NCBI GenBank assembly: GCA_032207245.1
Contig: CM063499.1
Coordinates: 34,769,064-34,833,063 of the forward strand
DNA from: Pardosa pseudoannulata
Lineage: Eukaryota; Arthropoda; Arachnida; Araneae; Lycosidae
Length of the DNA stretch: 64,000 bases
Direction: 5' to 3'
Below the pieces are notes generated by a model. The model searched no databases, was not told where the DNA came from, and saw only the letters and a program-made list of their open reading frames with translations. Position numbers and translations under genes: made by a program. Positions 1 to 13,500 of the stretch are shown one piece after another. Each line of letters opens with the position of its first letter. The first letter of the stretch is position 1.

Positions 1-56
1 TAGTTGCCCACCTAAATAGGACATCAACTGGTAAATGAATCTGTGTGCTCTGTGAG
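1..56. repeat. Truncated copy of a short foldback repeat family
   Basis: The first ~56 bases resemble one arm of a short inverted-repeat element seen again at 41934, 46234 and 50203. On the minus strand it reads AGCACACAGATTCATTTACC, matching the arm consensus AGCACACAGATTCTATTGAG. The left part lies outside the window. Alignment was by eye. Confidence 0.4.
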
Positions 57-417
57 ATTTATTTGCTATTTTTTATATTAATTTTTCATTATATTTGACT
101 TTTTATATGTAACATGTGTTAGTCCTAAAAAATAATTATGTGTACTTAACTTTTTTAACAATTTCATTTTTTTTCCAATTTAATCAAAACAATACCATAA
201 TATTTTATTACATTTTTATATTAATTTTTCAATTTTAAACAAAAATTTTTTTATTAAAACTAGCATTTCTAACATTTTTTAAAAATACTTTTGAGAACCT
301 TTTTATTTTTAATGAAAATAATAGTGTTCCCTGTAAGTTGGCTTTTTTTCATACATAACTGCGTAACATGGAAGTTAAATTTACAATTATAAATGTGAAA
401 AAGTACAATTACTTTAC

Positions 418-456
<39 letters not shown>

Positions 457-1414
457 TGTTACATTTATTTTCCCTCTTTTTCCAGATTTGAGGATTATTA
501 CAATTAAATTTAAAAAAAAAACTGATTTGCCATCTGCATCAAAATCACTAGGATCAAAAGTCATCCAGTAATCTCTCAGTACTATCAAACTAATTTACAG
601 ATATTTCAGATTCTGATTGCAAGAACAGTTTGAATCACTAGAAATTGTTTGCATATGCTTTAAATCTGTCATCATTTTAAAATAAAAATAGATGCTGTGA
701 ATATAATTATTAAGTGATTATTAAAATAAAATCAAAATGTTAAGCATTGATAGATAAAAGTTCATTTGCTGATAGAAAACATGTGAGGAAAGCTCGCAGA
801 AGGAAAAACACAATAGAAAGCAAATAGTCATTTAGTAGCCATCTATACAATGAATTTGATATTAAAAATAGAAAATGTATGGGTAAAAAAGTACAAGAAA
901 GAAACAAGATTGTGCGTACAGCATATAGGCAAAACTGGAACAGGGTTAAGATAAATATTGAGTAATGTAGGAATAAATAAATCCTTTTTTTTTTTTAATT
1001 AAACTTCTACAGTTTCTTGAAAAATTCTCGATTTTTCTTGGTATGTTTTATGTATCAAGATTCTTATATAAGTCTGCAAATGTGCTTTCAAACTAGATAT
1101 TATCTCACATTTTTAGTATTTAAAAAAATTAGCAGGTATAATTTTTATGTGGTGTAAAGATATAGGTGTCGTGAGCATGGCTGGTTTTGTTTTTCCGCCG
1201 GTGGCAATGCGAAAGGAGATTGGAAAGAAAATAAAATGGTTGTTGTTGCTAATGTCGAATGTATTATTTTTGAATACTAATTTGCTCTCCCAAAGACTAT
1301 TTTTTAGAGAATAGAACAATAGGTATACGAAAGTAAAGTTCATTAAAAGAAAAATGTGTTTTTTTTTATTAATTTAAAATTCTAAAAATTAAGCATATTT
1401 AAATTCTCTTGCAG
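57..1414. other. A+T-rich intronic or upstream sequence, no gene seen
   Basis: This stretch precedes the first recognised exon and should be intron, because that exon opens with a clean acceptor in the middle of a codon. It contains a T run at 421-449. I see no convincing exon, tRNA or transposon boundary in it. Confidence 0.4.
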
Positions 1415-1506
1415 CCAGTCAAGGAACAAGTGATGTTGAAGATGATGCTATGGCTCATTTACTTGATGACGAACCAGAATCATGGAATGGAACAGTCGAC
1501 AAAAAA
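1415..1506 (+). CDS. RhoGEF exon 1 in window (residues 1-30)
   Basis: The acceptor is ...ttctcttgcag and the donor aaaaaa|gtaaaa. It starts with two bases of a split codon and ends on a codon boundary. It encodes an acidic stretch (DVEDDAMAHLLDDEPESWNG) of the kind that precedes the DH domain in this group. Upstream exons lie outside the window. Confidence 0.8.
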
Positions 1507-4500
1507 GTAAAAAAATAATAGTCTCTATTCTTGTATCTATAACAGTTATGAAAATTTTCTATTAGATCATGATACCATAAATCAGGGGTGGCCAAAATTT
1601 TGGGATCTGTGGTCTACTCCACATTTAATAAATTGAAGGCAGTCTACTAAATTAACGTAACGTACATGTTTGTGTATTTATTTTCAATAACAAGAAAAAA
1701 TGGTAAATTATATAATTTTTCTTAAAGAACTTAATATTAATATTTACAAAATAAAAATTTACCGACGAAAATAATAAAGTATTCATATATCAAAAATTGA
1801 CTATCCTATTCACTTCATTTAGTTGAAATTTGGCACTGTATATCTGCAACAAGTTTATCATATTGTGGCTGGCACAAGCTTATTGCAATGCGTAAACACG
1901 AAATTAAATGTTCATTTGTTAAACATGACCAATGTTTGATTTTTATGGCGTTCATGGTTTTAAAAAGCAGACTCGCAAAGATACGTCAATCCAAAGTATG
2001 ATTTCAAATACAAAATCGATCTGTAAATATTTGGAAACGTTTTCTCAGAAATTAATTTCCAAAAATTTTTATTTTAAATAATTCATTAATTCTATGTCAT
2101 AAGTCATAAATTAAATTGTTAATATCCAAGGTCATTATCGGGATGGTCACGCAGACTACCTAAAATGTCTTTGCGGTTGACATCTTGGCCACCCCTGCCA
2201 TAAATTATAAAATGTTCATTTACTGTGTTGTCAAATAATAGAATACACAAAAAAAGTAAAAAAATAGTCTTAGGCTTGTATTCATTGCAGTTAGGAAAAT
2301 TACTTATTAGATTGTGAATTATAAATTATCTGTTACTGTCATATGAAAATCATTGTATTTTTATCTGTATTTGTTCTTTTATCTGTATATGTATATTTTT
2401 TTTTATCTGTTACTGTCATATGAAAATATTTTCTATTTTGTAGTTACTCAAGAAACTAAAAGAAAAAGATGTAAAAAGGCAGGAAGCAATATATGGTAAG
2501 CATGGGTCATCTATGTATTGTATGTGTGTATGTTTGCATGCATGTAATGGTATTTTAATATAATTAATTGATTTTAACTTTTAGTTGCATTCTGTAATTT
2601 TTTTTATTGATTCTATACTTATAAAACACAATCCTTTTAAAAGTCCCATTCTATTCTTTACATTCTATTCTTTACAAATGTTTAGTGAGCACCAAGTTAA
2701 CAAGCAATATTTTAGTCTGGTCAGCTTTCCTTATGTAACTATCTTATATAAGTCTCTACATATGAGCTGATGTCATTGACGTTACTATGTATTCTTAACC
2801 CCTACTTATTGACTAACTACTATTATCCTGATGGGTTGCATACAAAATTTTGTGTCACTTTCGAAGAGATTGGCTCAAAGCTTGCTGTCAATAAAACTTG
2901 TCCTTTAGCACAAGATTTTGGTCTTCTTTCTTCTCTGATGCTTTATCATGGCAATGACAATGGAATAAAAGCAACAAATTTCAGTGTATTACACACACAC
3001 ACACATATATTTGTAATAATGTGGTGTGTTGCTTAAAATATTATATCAATTCTTCTCTATATATAATTCTTTTAAAATGGCAGCGTTTTTCTGGTTTTGG
3101 GATTTGCACACAGCATTCTATCAGTGGGATGGGTTTTTAGAATTCGGGAGAACTTTCTATGTGGCATGAAGTCGATTCTTGTTTTGAAATGTTTTTAAAA
3201 TAGGCAAGCACCAAGATTCAATTAGTTGCTGTTCGGTGTGATTCTGGCTGTTCGTTGGGATTCTGTTGGTTCAAGTTGTTCTTCAATATGTGCTTTCATT
3301 GTAATCATGTGAAATAGGAATAAACAAAGGTAGTCAAAGCTGTTGGTGCCTGTACTTGCCACTCCCAATGGACACGACTACATTCCGTTAGTGTTGATGT
3401 TGTGACGGCTATAGTCGTCACATATATGTATGTAATATATCAAAATCATTATCCTTAAAATCGATATCCAAAATTCTCCTTTTCCCCTTTATCATTTTTA
3501 ATACATAATTTCCCAGTCATAAAATGTCTTGCAAAAGAGTGTTATCTGTCTTAAATTCTTTTCACTCATCTCTTGAAACTAATGCTGGAATAAATACTCA
3601 TTTTTTGTCCACTGGCCATATTTTTCAGCTGTCTCAGGAAAATGGCATTACTTGTGCACTGTTTAGATAGCCCCCTGTGTGTTTTTGAGCTAGAGTAAAT
3701 GATCAATGTTCACTGTTAACTAACAAAAAATGCTGGTTCATCTTAAGGTCTTATAGGAACAAAATCATGTGATTTGCTCACTATCAACAGAAATGTGTAT
3801 ATTTTGGAACATTCTATGTATTCTATAGAGCAGGGGTGGCCAAACTTTTGGGATCCGTGGTCTACTCCACATTTAAGATATCGAAGGTGGTCTACCAATG
3901 GCAGAGCTAAATTAACGTAATGTACATGTTTATATATTTATTTTTGGTAACAAGAAAAAATGTAAATTATCTAATGTTTCTAAAAAATTAATATTAATAT
4001 TTACAAAATAAAAACAATAATCTGGCAACAATAATCAAAGTATTCATATGTCAAAAATTGACCATCCTATTTACTTTGTTTAGTTGAAATTTGGCACTGT
4101 ATATCTGCGACAAATTAATCATATTGTGGCTGGCCTGAGCTTATTGCAATGTGTAAACACAAAATTAAATGTTCATCTGTTAACGCAACCAATGTTTGGT
4201 GTTTATGGCGTTCATGGTTGAAAAAGCAGATTTGTAAAGATACGTTGATCCAAAGTATGATTTCAAATACAAAATCAATTTGTAAATATTTGCAAACGTT
4301 TCCTCAGAAATTAATTTCCAAAAATCAGTATCCCTAGATGCTCAGGATTTAAGAAATATATCACATCTTAATTTAATAATTTCTTCCTCGACCGTGACTG
4401 ATGTGATATTTATTAATTGTTAATATCCAAGGTCATTATCGGGATGGTTGCACGGACTACCTAAAATGTCTTCGTAGTCAACTTTTGGCCACCCTGCTAT

Positions 4501-7500
4501 AGAGCTATTGCTCTGTAAAGATGTAAAGAGGATGAGTAGGCCAAATCATTTTGATCCTCAGTTAATGGGAAGTTCCACAATGTTGAACTTTGTTGTCTTT
4601 GATGGCTTCACTACTGCATTTTGACTAACAGTTCTTCTTCCCCAGCAAGCCCTGAAAAATTAAATAATAGGTGATAATCTCCTGTGTAATTGGGCCTAAT
4701 GATGGCTGAATGGTTAGGGTGCTGATCTTCAGCAGAGTTCAAATCCCATTGTAGCGTGGATATTTGTAGGTGTTTAGAATCAGCTTTAAGCAGTAGGTCC
4801 CAGTCTTGTTAGCCTTTATGTTGTAAAAAATGTAGACTGTAACGCTACAAACCAATCCAAACTAAACCTGTGTCAGGAAGAATATTTTCATTGGTTACGT
4901 ATTTTTATACTGTGGAACCTCAATCCATTGTTTCTCAAAGAGGCAGAAATTAAAAAATGACAAGTGCAAAAATTAGATGTATTAATTTGATTAAATGTGT
5001 GACTGACTAGGAATAAATAATTTATAACACTAATTAAATGCATTTAATACTTTATAAAATTTAATTTTTCTTTAGAATGATACTTAACATTAAAAAAATA
5101 TTTTATAATTAATATCTGCTTTGTACAAGTCATTTGCCTAAAAAATGAGTGTTCTATCTCTTAACTCTTCAGATACACTAACATTGTCACTATGACATTT
5201 TAGTTCTATGACTATCTCAACTGGCTGTCAATTGATATTAGCAAGCCTTCTAAACTACCAGCAGCTTCTTTCCTTCTCTATCCATCATGGGAAATAGAAA
5301 AAAAATTTCAAAGCAACCTAATATACTGAGAATAATTAACTTTCAATGAAAATTTATACAATATAAAGGGTCTGCTGTATTACTCCTCCACCCTGCTGAA
5401 AAAATTAAATCAATTATCAAGGCTTGCAATTCTGTCACTTTTCTCGCCTTTAGTCACTTTTTTTACAATTGATCACTTTTAGTGACTTTTTTAAGAAAAC
5501 AGTCACTTTTTTTTCATGGTGTATCACGGAGTCTGACAATGTACTGAACCGTATTTTATTCTTACCGCGAGCGCTACAATAACTTGACATGACTAAATCA
5601 AAACTTTCTGTATTATTTTGCATGTGCGGCTCTCGTAGGTTGGCAGATGACCTTGGGTAAGTACATTATTGAATCGTTGGTTAGACAGCTACTGGTGGGA
5701 GGGAAAAACTTGGCGAACACAATGATGTCTTACAAGTACATCACCCCTCGGCTGTTCTGACCCACTTCTCTTTCCAAGTACCATCACCCCCATGGGGCTA
5801 TTTCTGTCCCTGCCTGGATTTCCGGTTGATCTAGTTTCCAGTTCTTTCTGTTGTTGAAAAAGGAAATCTGAATTAATAACAAAATATTTTAATAAAAGAC
5901 CAAAAATGTGATGCTCTAATCTTATTTTTCTTATTAAAATGTAATTAGTCATATGGTTTCCAGAATATAGTGATTTTAAAAAGTCATAAAGAAATTCCTG
6001 AAATCTACATTTGTACTTAAATGTACATTTAATACATTAAAATAACTTAGATCAAAGCACACATTTCTCTTTTTCTTTTACTTCACAATTTTTGTTTAGA
6101 TACTCTAATCTAGCTATGTACATATTTCAAAACATCATTAATGTATGCAGAAAATTTTGGTTATAAAATTAATTTATTATATGTATTCAAATCTAATTTA
6201 TAGATTTTCTTGAATAAAAAGCAATGTTTAGTTGTGTTAAATAAAATTTTTAACCCTTTTGTATTTAACACTAAAATCATGTCTTGCATGAATCATTTGA
6301 TTTCGAGTTAAAATAAATAGAAAGATCTTAATAATAGCATCTGTAATCAAGAGGAGAAAAAAAAACCCTTTTTTTTTTAATGTTTAGTCACTTTTTAATC
6401 ACTTATTCTGTATTATTTGTCAATTTACTCATTTTTTTAAAAGTACCTCAGTAGTTGCAAGCCTGTTTATCACATTTTATTTCTGTATTGAAATTATCCT
6501 CAAGTGCACATATTTGTTAATTCAATTCTGTTGTTTAATTAAATTCTAATTCTTAGTTCTGTATTTTTCTTATTAGAGCTTATTTTAACTGAGAAGCATC
6601 ACTGTTTAACCTTGAAAGTAATGCAGAGGGTATGTATATTAAAATTTTATTATTTTCTTTAGTTTGTAAAAGTTAAATAATTATTCAAGTTAAAATTTTG
6701 AATACTAGTGCAATGTACAGTGCTTTTATGGAATGAGTTTGTTGCATAGTTAAAAATAACTACTGAGATTTTATATAGTAAGTTAAATGTCTTTTTTTCC
6801 CATTAGGTTTTTGCCAAAGGAATGATACAAGAATTAAATGTTAGCAAAGATATGGTCCAAAGAATATTTCCATGTCTTGATGATTTAATAAGAATGCATC
6901 TTGCATTTCTTCATAAACTGCGAGAACGCCAAAGACTTGAAACTGTGGTTTCCCATATTGGTGATATTATTTTACAGCAGGTAAGCTCTCCTTTCATACT
7001 CATAGTAATCTCGATAAAATAGAATTCTAATAAGTTTTTTTCCCCCATCTTGACCATGAAGATTGAATACCTTCCTAAAAATGTTCACTTTCTTATAAAG
7101 TTATTGTCTTTAATAATCACTATAATTAGGTTTATAAAACAGTTTGGTTGAGTAGATCATAAATAATTATCTCACCATTCTAAATTTACAAATATCATTA
7201 CAGTACCATGGGTAAAATGTTTTGATAAACTAACCTTGTTAAAGAAGTTTAACTTTTTACTTTCTGTCTACTTATCTAAATTTTGTTCTTTGGAATTCTG
7301 AAAAGAAAAAAAAAAGTTATTTTTGTCCTTGTTTAAACTCAAAATCAAAAAAAACACCCAAATATCATCAAAAAACAAATATCATTTGTACAAAAATATC
7401 AAAAATTATAAAAAATCATAGTACTCAAATTACCTTTTTTTAAACCATGGTTAACTCAAATCTTCATCTTTGTAAAATTAAACCTTTTACAATAGCACTC

Positions 7501-10500
7501 TATTCATTAAACAATACTGTCACCTAAAACATACACCATTAAAAACCCTACATCACCCTAAAACCTAAAATACAAAAATTTGCTTGCCACTTTTCTAGCC
7601 ATTTTGAATCAATTTCTTGGCATTAAAAAATTATCAATGCTCAAAAATTTTTATCCTTCTTTATCACATACACTGCAAACGCTCTCCATACTTCAATTTC
7701 ATTGCTAATTTTCAAGCATGCTTTCATATCCATCTCATTTTTATGAGCAAACATTTATATAAAATAACCAAACACCTACAAAAGTTTAATTTATTAGGTT
7801 GGGGAAAAAGAAATCCATTATTTTTGCATGCAATTGATGACTTTATTTAACATGTTTCGGATTTTCCGATTCGGATCAAATAAGGTTTTAGGTGTTAATT
7901 GGTGTGGCACCCAAACATTGAGCTTCATTTTGAATCCAACTTTGTGAAAATGGCTTAAAACTGTTTTATGGTTGATCTTTATTATTTTTTCTCTACACAA
8001 CTACTACAAGTCAAATTATATTTCTGTGATTTTTTGACATTTTTGACAACAAATGCATCTTATCTTATTGAATGGAATCGACGAAACAAAGACCACATTA
8101 ACCTGTTACATTACATTCACAATTTCAGCCGCCTGGCTTGCATTTTCGCCTTTATCAAAGAAAAACTGTAAAATGTACTGAATTTTCTCTTTGTTGAATT
8201 AGATTTTTAACACCCTGTAACTCACAATTGAATGGACCAAACAAAAAACAGTAAAAATTTTTTTAGTGTGAAATGTCACCTTATCAATGAGCATAAATTT
8301 GAAATTGTTTTATCAATACTTTATGAGATATCGATCTCTACAGCCATCTACCGAAAAAAATAATAGATTTCTTTTTCTCCAATCTAATATTCAATAATAA
8401 TTCCAATGACAAAAACCTTCAAAATTCATTAAAATATTGTGGGAGGAATGGTTAAATTGTGTGAAATTTTACAGTTATGTTGGACGTAAAAGATTAAAGA
8501 TATTTAACTGTTGTTGTTTTTTATTTACTTTATTTAATTCTGTGTGCATTTTCAGAACTGTAAAATACTTTAAAAATGTATTTTATCTTTTTAGTTTGAA
8601 GGTCAAAATGCTGAAGAGCTGTGTTCTTATTATTCTCAGTTTTGTAGTCAGCACAAAGAAGCATTATCTCTGTACAAAGATATCATGAAGTCAGACAGAA
8701 AATTTCAGTCATTTGTTAAAGTAAGAATTGTTTCTCTGCCAACTATATTATCTGCAACATCTCTTTTCTGGGATTTATAATATTTAGAACAATATTCTTA
8801 TTCATCTTACACATAGTGGATTTAGTAATTTAGATATATGAAAGATATTTAGAGATCACAATGGTTGTGATTTTATTCCTTCATGCAAATTGAATTTTAT
8901 TCTTACATTCTAACTTCTTTTGACCCTTTGTAATGAGTTCCAACATTTTTATAAATGTATTATCGTATATTAACCTTTTCATGGTTTGATGTTTCTCTAC
9001 ATTATGTAAATGAAGCCTAGGTTCTTTGGTTAAGGGTATTCCCCTCTTTTAGCAGTTTGTTTGACATTGTTTATTTGTACAATTATTAACAAAATGGAAG
9101 GGAATTTTCAGAGAGGGGTGGGTGTTAACCCTACAAAGACAGAACAAGTGGTTGAAGTGTTTAATGGTGACTCTGATCTTGCTCCTATAATGGCTGAACT
9201 GGGTGCAGTGGAGGGGGGAGCAAGTGTTTGGTTCATATTTCAGACAAGTCTGTTTTTTTTTTTTTTTTTTAGAATTTATTCATCTTGGTCAAAATATTGA
9301 TGTTTTGCCCACAAAAAGTTAAAAACTTTATTTCTTAAATATTGACAGTTTTAAGTATTGAAATTATTGTGTATGAGCAGTCTTTTTATTAACTGTTGCC
9401 TACACAATTTCTTCTCAAGCTTTTTTTGGTCTTGGCACTCTTTCTGCATCCAAATTTTCCATGGCAAGTCATGTGAAAATTCAATAAGTGCATTTTGTAA
9501 AATGAACAATTTAGATTTATTTCAGTCTTAAATCTTTATTTAATAAAGTATAGTTAAAATCCATAATTTTTATACAGGTTAGACAAAAATAACAGTATTA
9601 TGCTTTCTAGTCTGAAATTTTCATTTACAAACCCCATTGTGGTTTTTCTCTATTAACTTACATCAAAGTAAAAACAAAGTCTTTATAAAGTCCATCATTT
9701 TTACATTTTTTATGCTTCACACTCTTTATTCTGGTTGATGACATGCCTTTAAGTTTTACTCTTGCAATGCATAATGCTGTTTAACGAAAAACATCCCATT
9801 TTTTAAAACACGAGGAGAAGAAGGTCCATATACCATATATTTCCATAAATGAGGAATTTTTTTTACCTAAAGTAGCTGATCAGTTTATATGCAGATCCAT
9901 GGAACAGATATATGTCCTTCTTGGCAAAATATTTTGCCATTGATGACAAAAAGTCACTTTATTGGCAAAAACAGGTTTGATTTTTTAATTAAAGCTGAAA
10001 ATAGCAAAAAGAAAATATATAATGACAAAAAGTAAATAAAATTTGCAAAGATTTTAAAATGAGAAAAAACACAAAAATTGAAAAATAAATTTGATTCTTA
10101 CCTCTGCTATAATGGTACTAAAATAGTAGCACTACATCTGTAGCCGAATAGTGAATTTTTTTTTTTTTTTCAAAGGTATCTCGTAGTAAGCTAGAAGCAA
10201 TTGATAAATTGATAAAAATAGCATTAGTTTATATTACTTAAACTTACGGAAAAGTGCTACCTTCAGATAGGGTTGCCAGAATTAAACTATTGTCATTAGC
10301 ACCTAAGTAAAATTATTATTTACCACATAGTGTAGTACCACAATTTTCAAACTAGGTGCTACGGCAGTAATCTAAGATGGTCAGCGTAACATTGGGAAAT
10401 TAATAAAAATAACAAAGTTACTGAAAAATTAAAATTAAAGTTATTTTTCTTTGTCACTGTTAAATTATTCTAGATGATATCCTTCTATTAACCATTATAA

Positions 10501-13500
10501 ATTGAATGGCTGCCCTGAAAAAAGTTTGAGAATTGTATTAGTCTAGCAATTTATTTTTCAGCAATTTGATTCAAAAATATTTCTCCTATTTTACCTGCTT
10601 TTTAGACATTTTTGGCTTCTTGGCAACGTATTTGTTGTCAAGAAGCCAAAAGATTTTTTTCATAAAAAGAAAAAAATTTTGCCATAAAAAGTTTTTTGTA
10701 ATGTAATTGCAGAATTTTCTTTTTGATTTTAGTTTATATATGGATTTTGAATTTTGGGTAAATTTTTTAAGAAAATCACACTCTCAGCTTATATTTGGAA
10801 ATATTTGATAATTATCTTGATCATATGAATATTTAGTTAATATAACCCAGATATCCACATTCATCTGAGTTCTATTTAGTGGAATAAATGATCTGTGTTA
10901 CAAGACTAAAATCATAATCATACCAAGCATTAGATATGCTTAATGTTGTGACATAAAATTGAATCAAAATGTAAATAAAGCTATGAATGTTATGTAATAT
11001 ATTGTGGCACCTCTGTGAGAAAGTTGAGCCTCATCAAAGGTTTGAGGGGTGCACTTTCAGAACCACTGATCTATACTGTCATTAGTTAAAGCAATTATTT
11101 TGTTTTAAATCTAGTTTTCATTCAATATAGAGAAATATTCCTTATGTAGTATGTTCTGTTAGATAATGTAATATTTTTTTAAAAAACAGTGTGACTGTCC
11201 TAATCTCTTATAAACATTTTATTCAGTTTTTTGACATCATCACTTTAATGTTAATTTCAGAGGTGTGGAACAAAATCATTTTGTAAAGCTCGGGGTATTC
11301 CAGAATGCATTTTATTAGTTACTCAACGAATTACAAAATATTCCCTTCTCATCGATGCATTAATCAAAACAACTAAAGGTAATTTTTTAAACATGTAATT
11401 ATTCTATATATATTTTTTCTTTCTTATGATATTTTCTTGATTTTATTTATATTTCTTTTCTGTTTCCTTTTTTAGATAATAAACAAGAAATCGAAAAATT
11501 AAATAAAGCTTTAAGCAGTATAAAGGTGAATATCTTAAAAAGCTTTTCTATAATTGTTTGTTGATATTTTGTATCCACTCTTCTCTCATTTTATTATAGT
11601 ATTCCTTAACTTTAAAAGTCTAAACATAGCTAGTAATTAGTTTATTAATATTCAAAACCCATTGATTCAGTTCAGTTTTTGCATGGATACTTTGTAGACA
11701 TTCTGAATCTGTTTTAAGTAACAGGTTCACTTGAAGCACTACATTAACTATTTAAGGTCAAGGTCAAGATAGCTGGTTTTTACAGAGCAGTGATAAAAAG
11801 CATAGCAGTGATAAAAAGCACTACTTCAACCTCTGAATGAATAAAGATCAAAAACGTAATTTATTGAATCAAGACAAACAAGTTTGCCAAACGAGAATTT
11901 AGTACACTTAGAGTGGCTTTCTAAAAACGAAAGTAAAAAAAGCTGTAAGGTGAGAAAATCATTCATATAACAATGCATATGTGATAAACAACGCTTTGAA
12001 TAATTAAAAGTAATCATAATGTACCTTGACAAAGACAAAATACAACAGCAAATTTTCAAATTTACACTTGGCCAGAATAAATTAAAATAAACTGGATAAA
12101 TGTAATTCAGCATTGCCATCTATTGAGTGCTGGGAGAATTACAAATTACATGAAAGTTGAGATACAGGTAGAAAAATAATGGAACACGAAAAATTAAATG
12201 ACTCCAGGTACAATTTAATAACATAAAATAACAAAAAGATATTTCTATTTGATTTTATAAAATTATAAAATTTTTATTTGATTTTTCAAGTTTTTTAACA
12301 TTTTTTTGGTTTTTATATGATTTTTTTAATAAGATGAACACAGGACAACGCACAATCAAGCAAAAAATAATTGTGTAGCAAAATAGCTGAATGATGCAAA
12401 ACCCAAAAAATATTGGAAGCAAAAATACGTTAAAAATTAATAAAAATAATAAAAAACATTAAATATTTACTACACAAAGACTGTGATCATATTTCCTTAT
12501 TTCATTTCTTTGTTACTCTCTAACCCTAAAAGTTGGCCTAATGATGGCCGATTGGTTATGCATGTGATTATTATAGATTTCCTTGTTTGATTTCCACATA
12601 ATGCTCTCTCTCTAGAAGCAATTTTTCTCTTCTTCCAAAATATAGTCTCTGAATCAATAGATGATAGACCCTTGGCTTCATCTTATATTGTCTGTATAAA
12701 ATTGGGAACTTTTGTCCTTGACTATGTTTATTTCATGACTAGTTTATATTGGTTTTGAATATTTAAGGTATCTGTCTACGTTCGGAGAACTTTTTTCTTT
12801 AAACGTAGAAACTAGTTCATGTTTTTACATTTTTAGGTTTATTTTTTATATTATCATAGAGAATTGCACTTAAGAAATTTATTCCTGGAGAAATTTTTAT
12901 AAAATTTCTAATGAATGAAGAAAATTTAGTAAAAAAATTGGGTTTTTTCAAAAGGTCTAATTTTTTAATAAATTAAATTATTTCAATATTTTTAATGCAA
13001 CACATTTCTTATACACTGGACTAGTGAATCACCTAAAATTTTTGCTTAATTTACATTTGGTAAAAAATTTTGGTCCTTCAAAATCATACACATTGAATTT
13101 TTAATGAATTTTCATTACCTTTATATCTAACTATGAGTGTAACATCATTAAAAATGATCCAAATTTAAAGCTTTTAGGTCATTTACTAGTAAATACTATC
13201 AAAAGCATTCATAATAATTTTCAGCAAAATATTTTAAGAACTTTTTGAGAAATCCCATTTCAAGTTTCAACATTTTATTAAAAATAACATTCTGAAAAAA
13301 ACACATTTGAAGTTTATGAAAGTGACTGTAACTATTAAAAAATTAAAATACATGTTTAAAATTTCCCACACTTTCTTGCTTCAAAACTTTCTAATTGCCA
13401 AGTTGCTAAATATTAAAAATACTAGAAAAATGTTTAAACTAATCTTCATGAAAATTTTAAAAGTTTTGTTCAAAAAATGCTCCTTTAAAAGGCTTTAAAT

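Larger units (their letters stand above)
2496..6576. other. Intron after exon 2, with transposons
   Basis: The 4.1-kb intron contains the second hAT copy (3831-4496), a SINE (about 4693-4866) and a hAT-like element (5418-6465). I see no exon between them; the short open frames here match no family I recognise. Confidence 0.6.

Noticed and set aside
5689..5952. 87-residue minus-strand open frame
   Set aside because: No recognised motif; it lies inside a non-autonomous element and looks like chance.
9061..9300. Open frame with VNPTKTEQVVEVF resembling a LINE reverse-transcriptase motif
   Set aside because: Only about ten residues are suggestive and no neighbouring reverse-transcriptase motifs follow.
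13307..13498. Lys/Phe-rich 63-residue open frame
   Set aside because: Composition simply reflects A+T-rich DNA inside a TTAA-flanked element.
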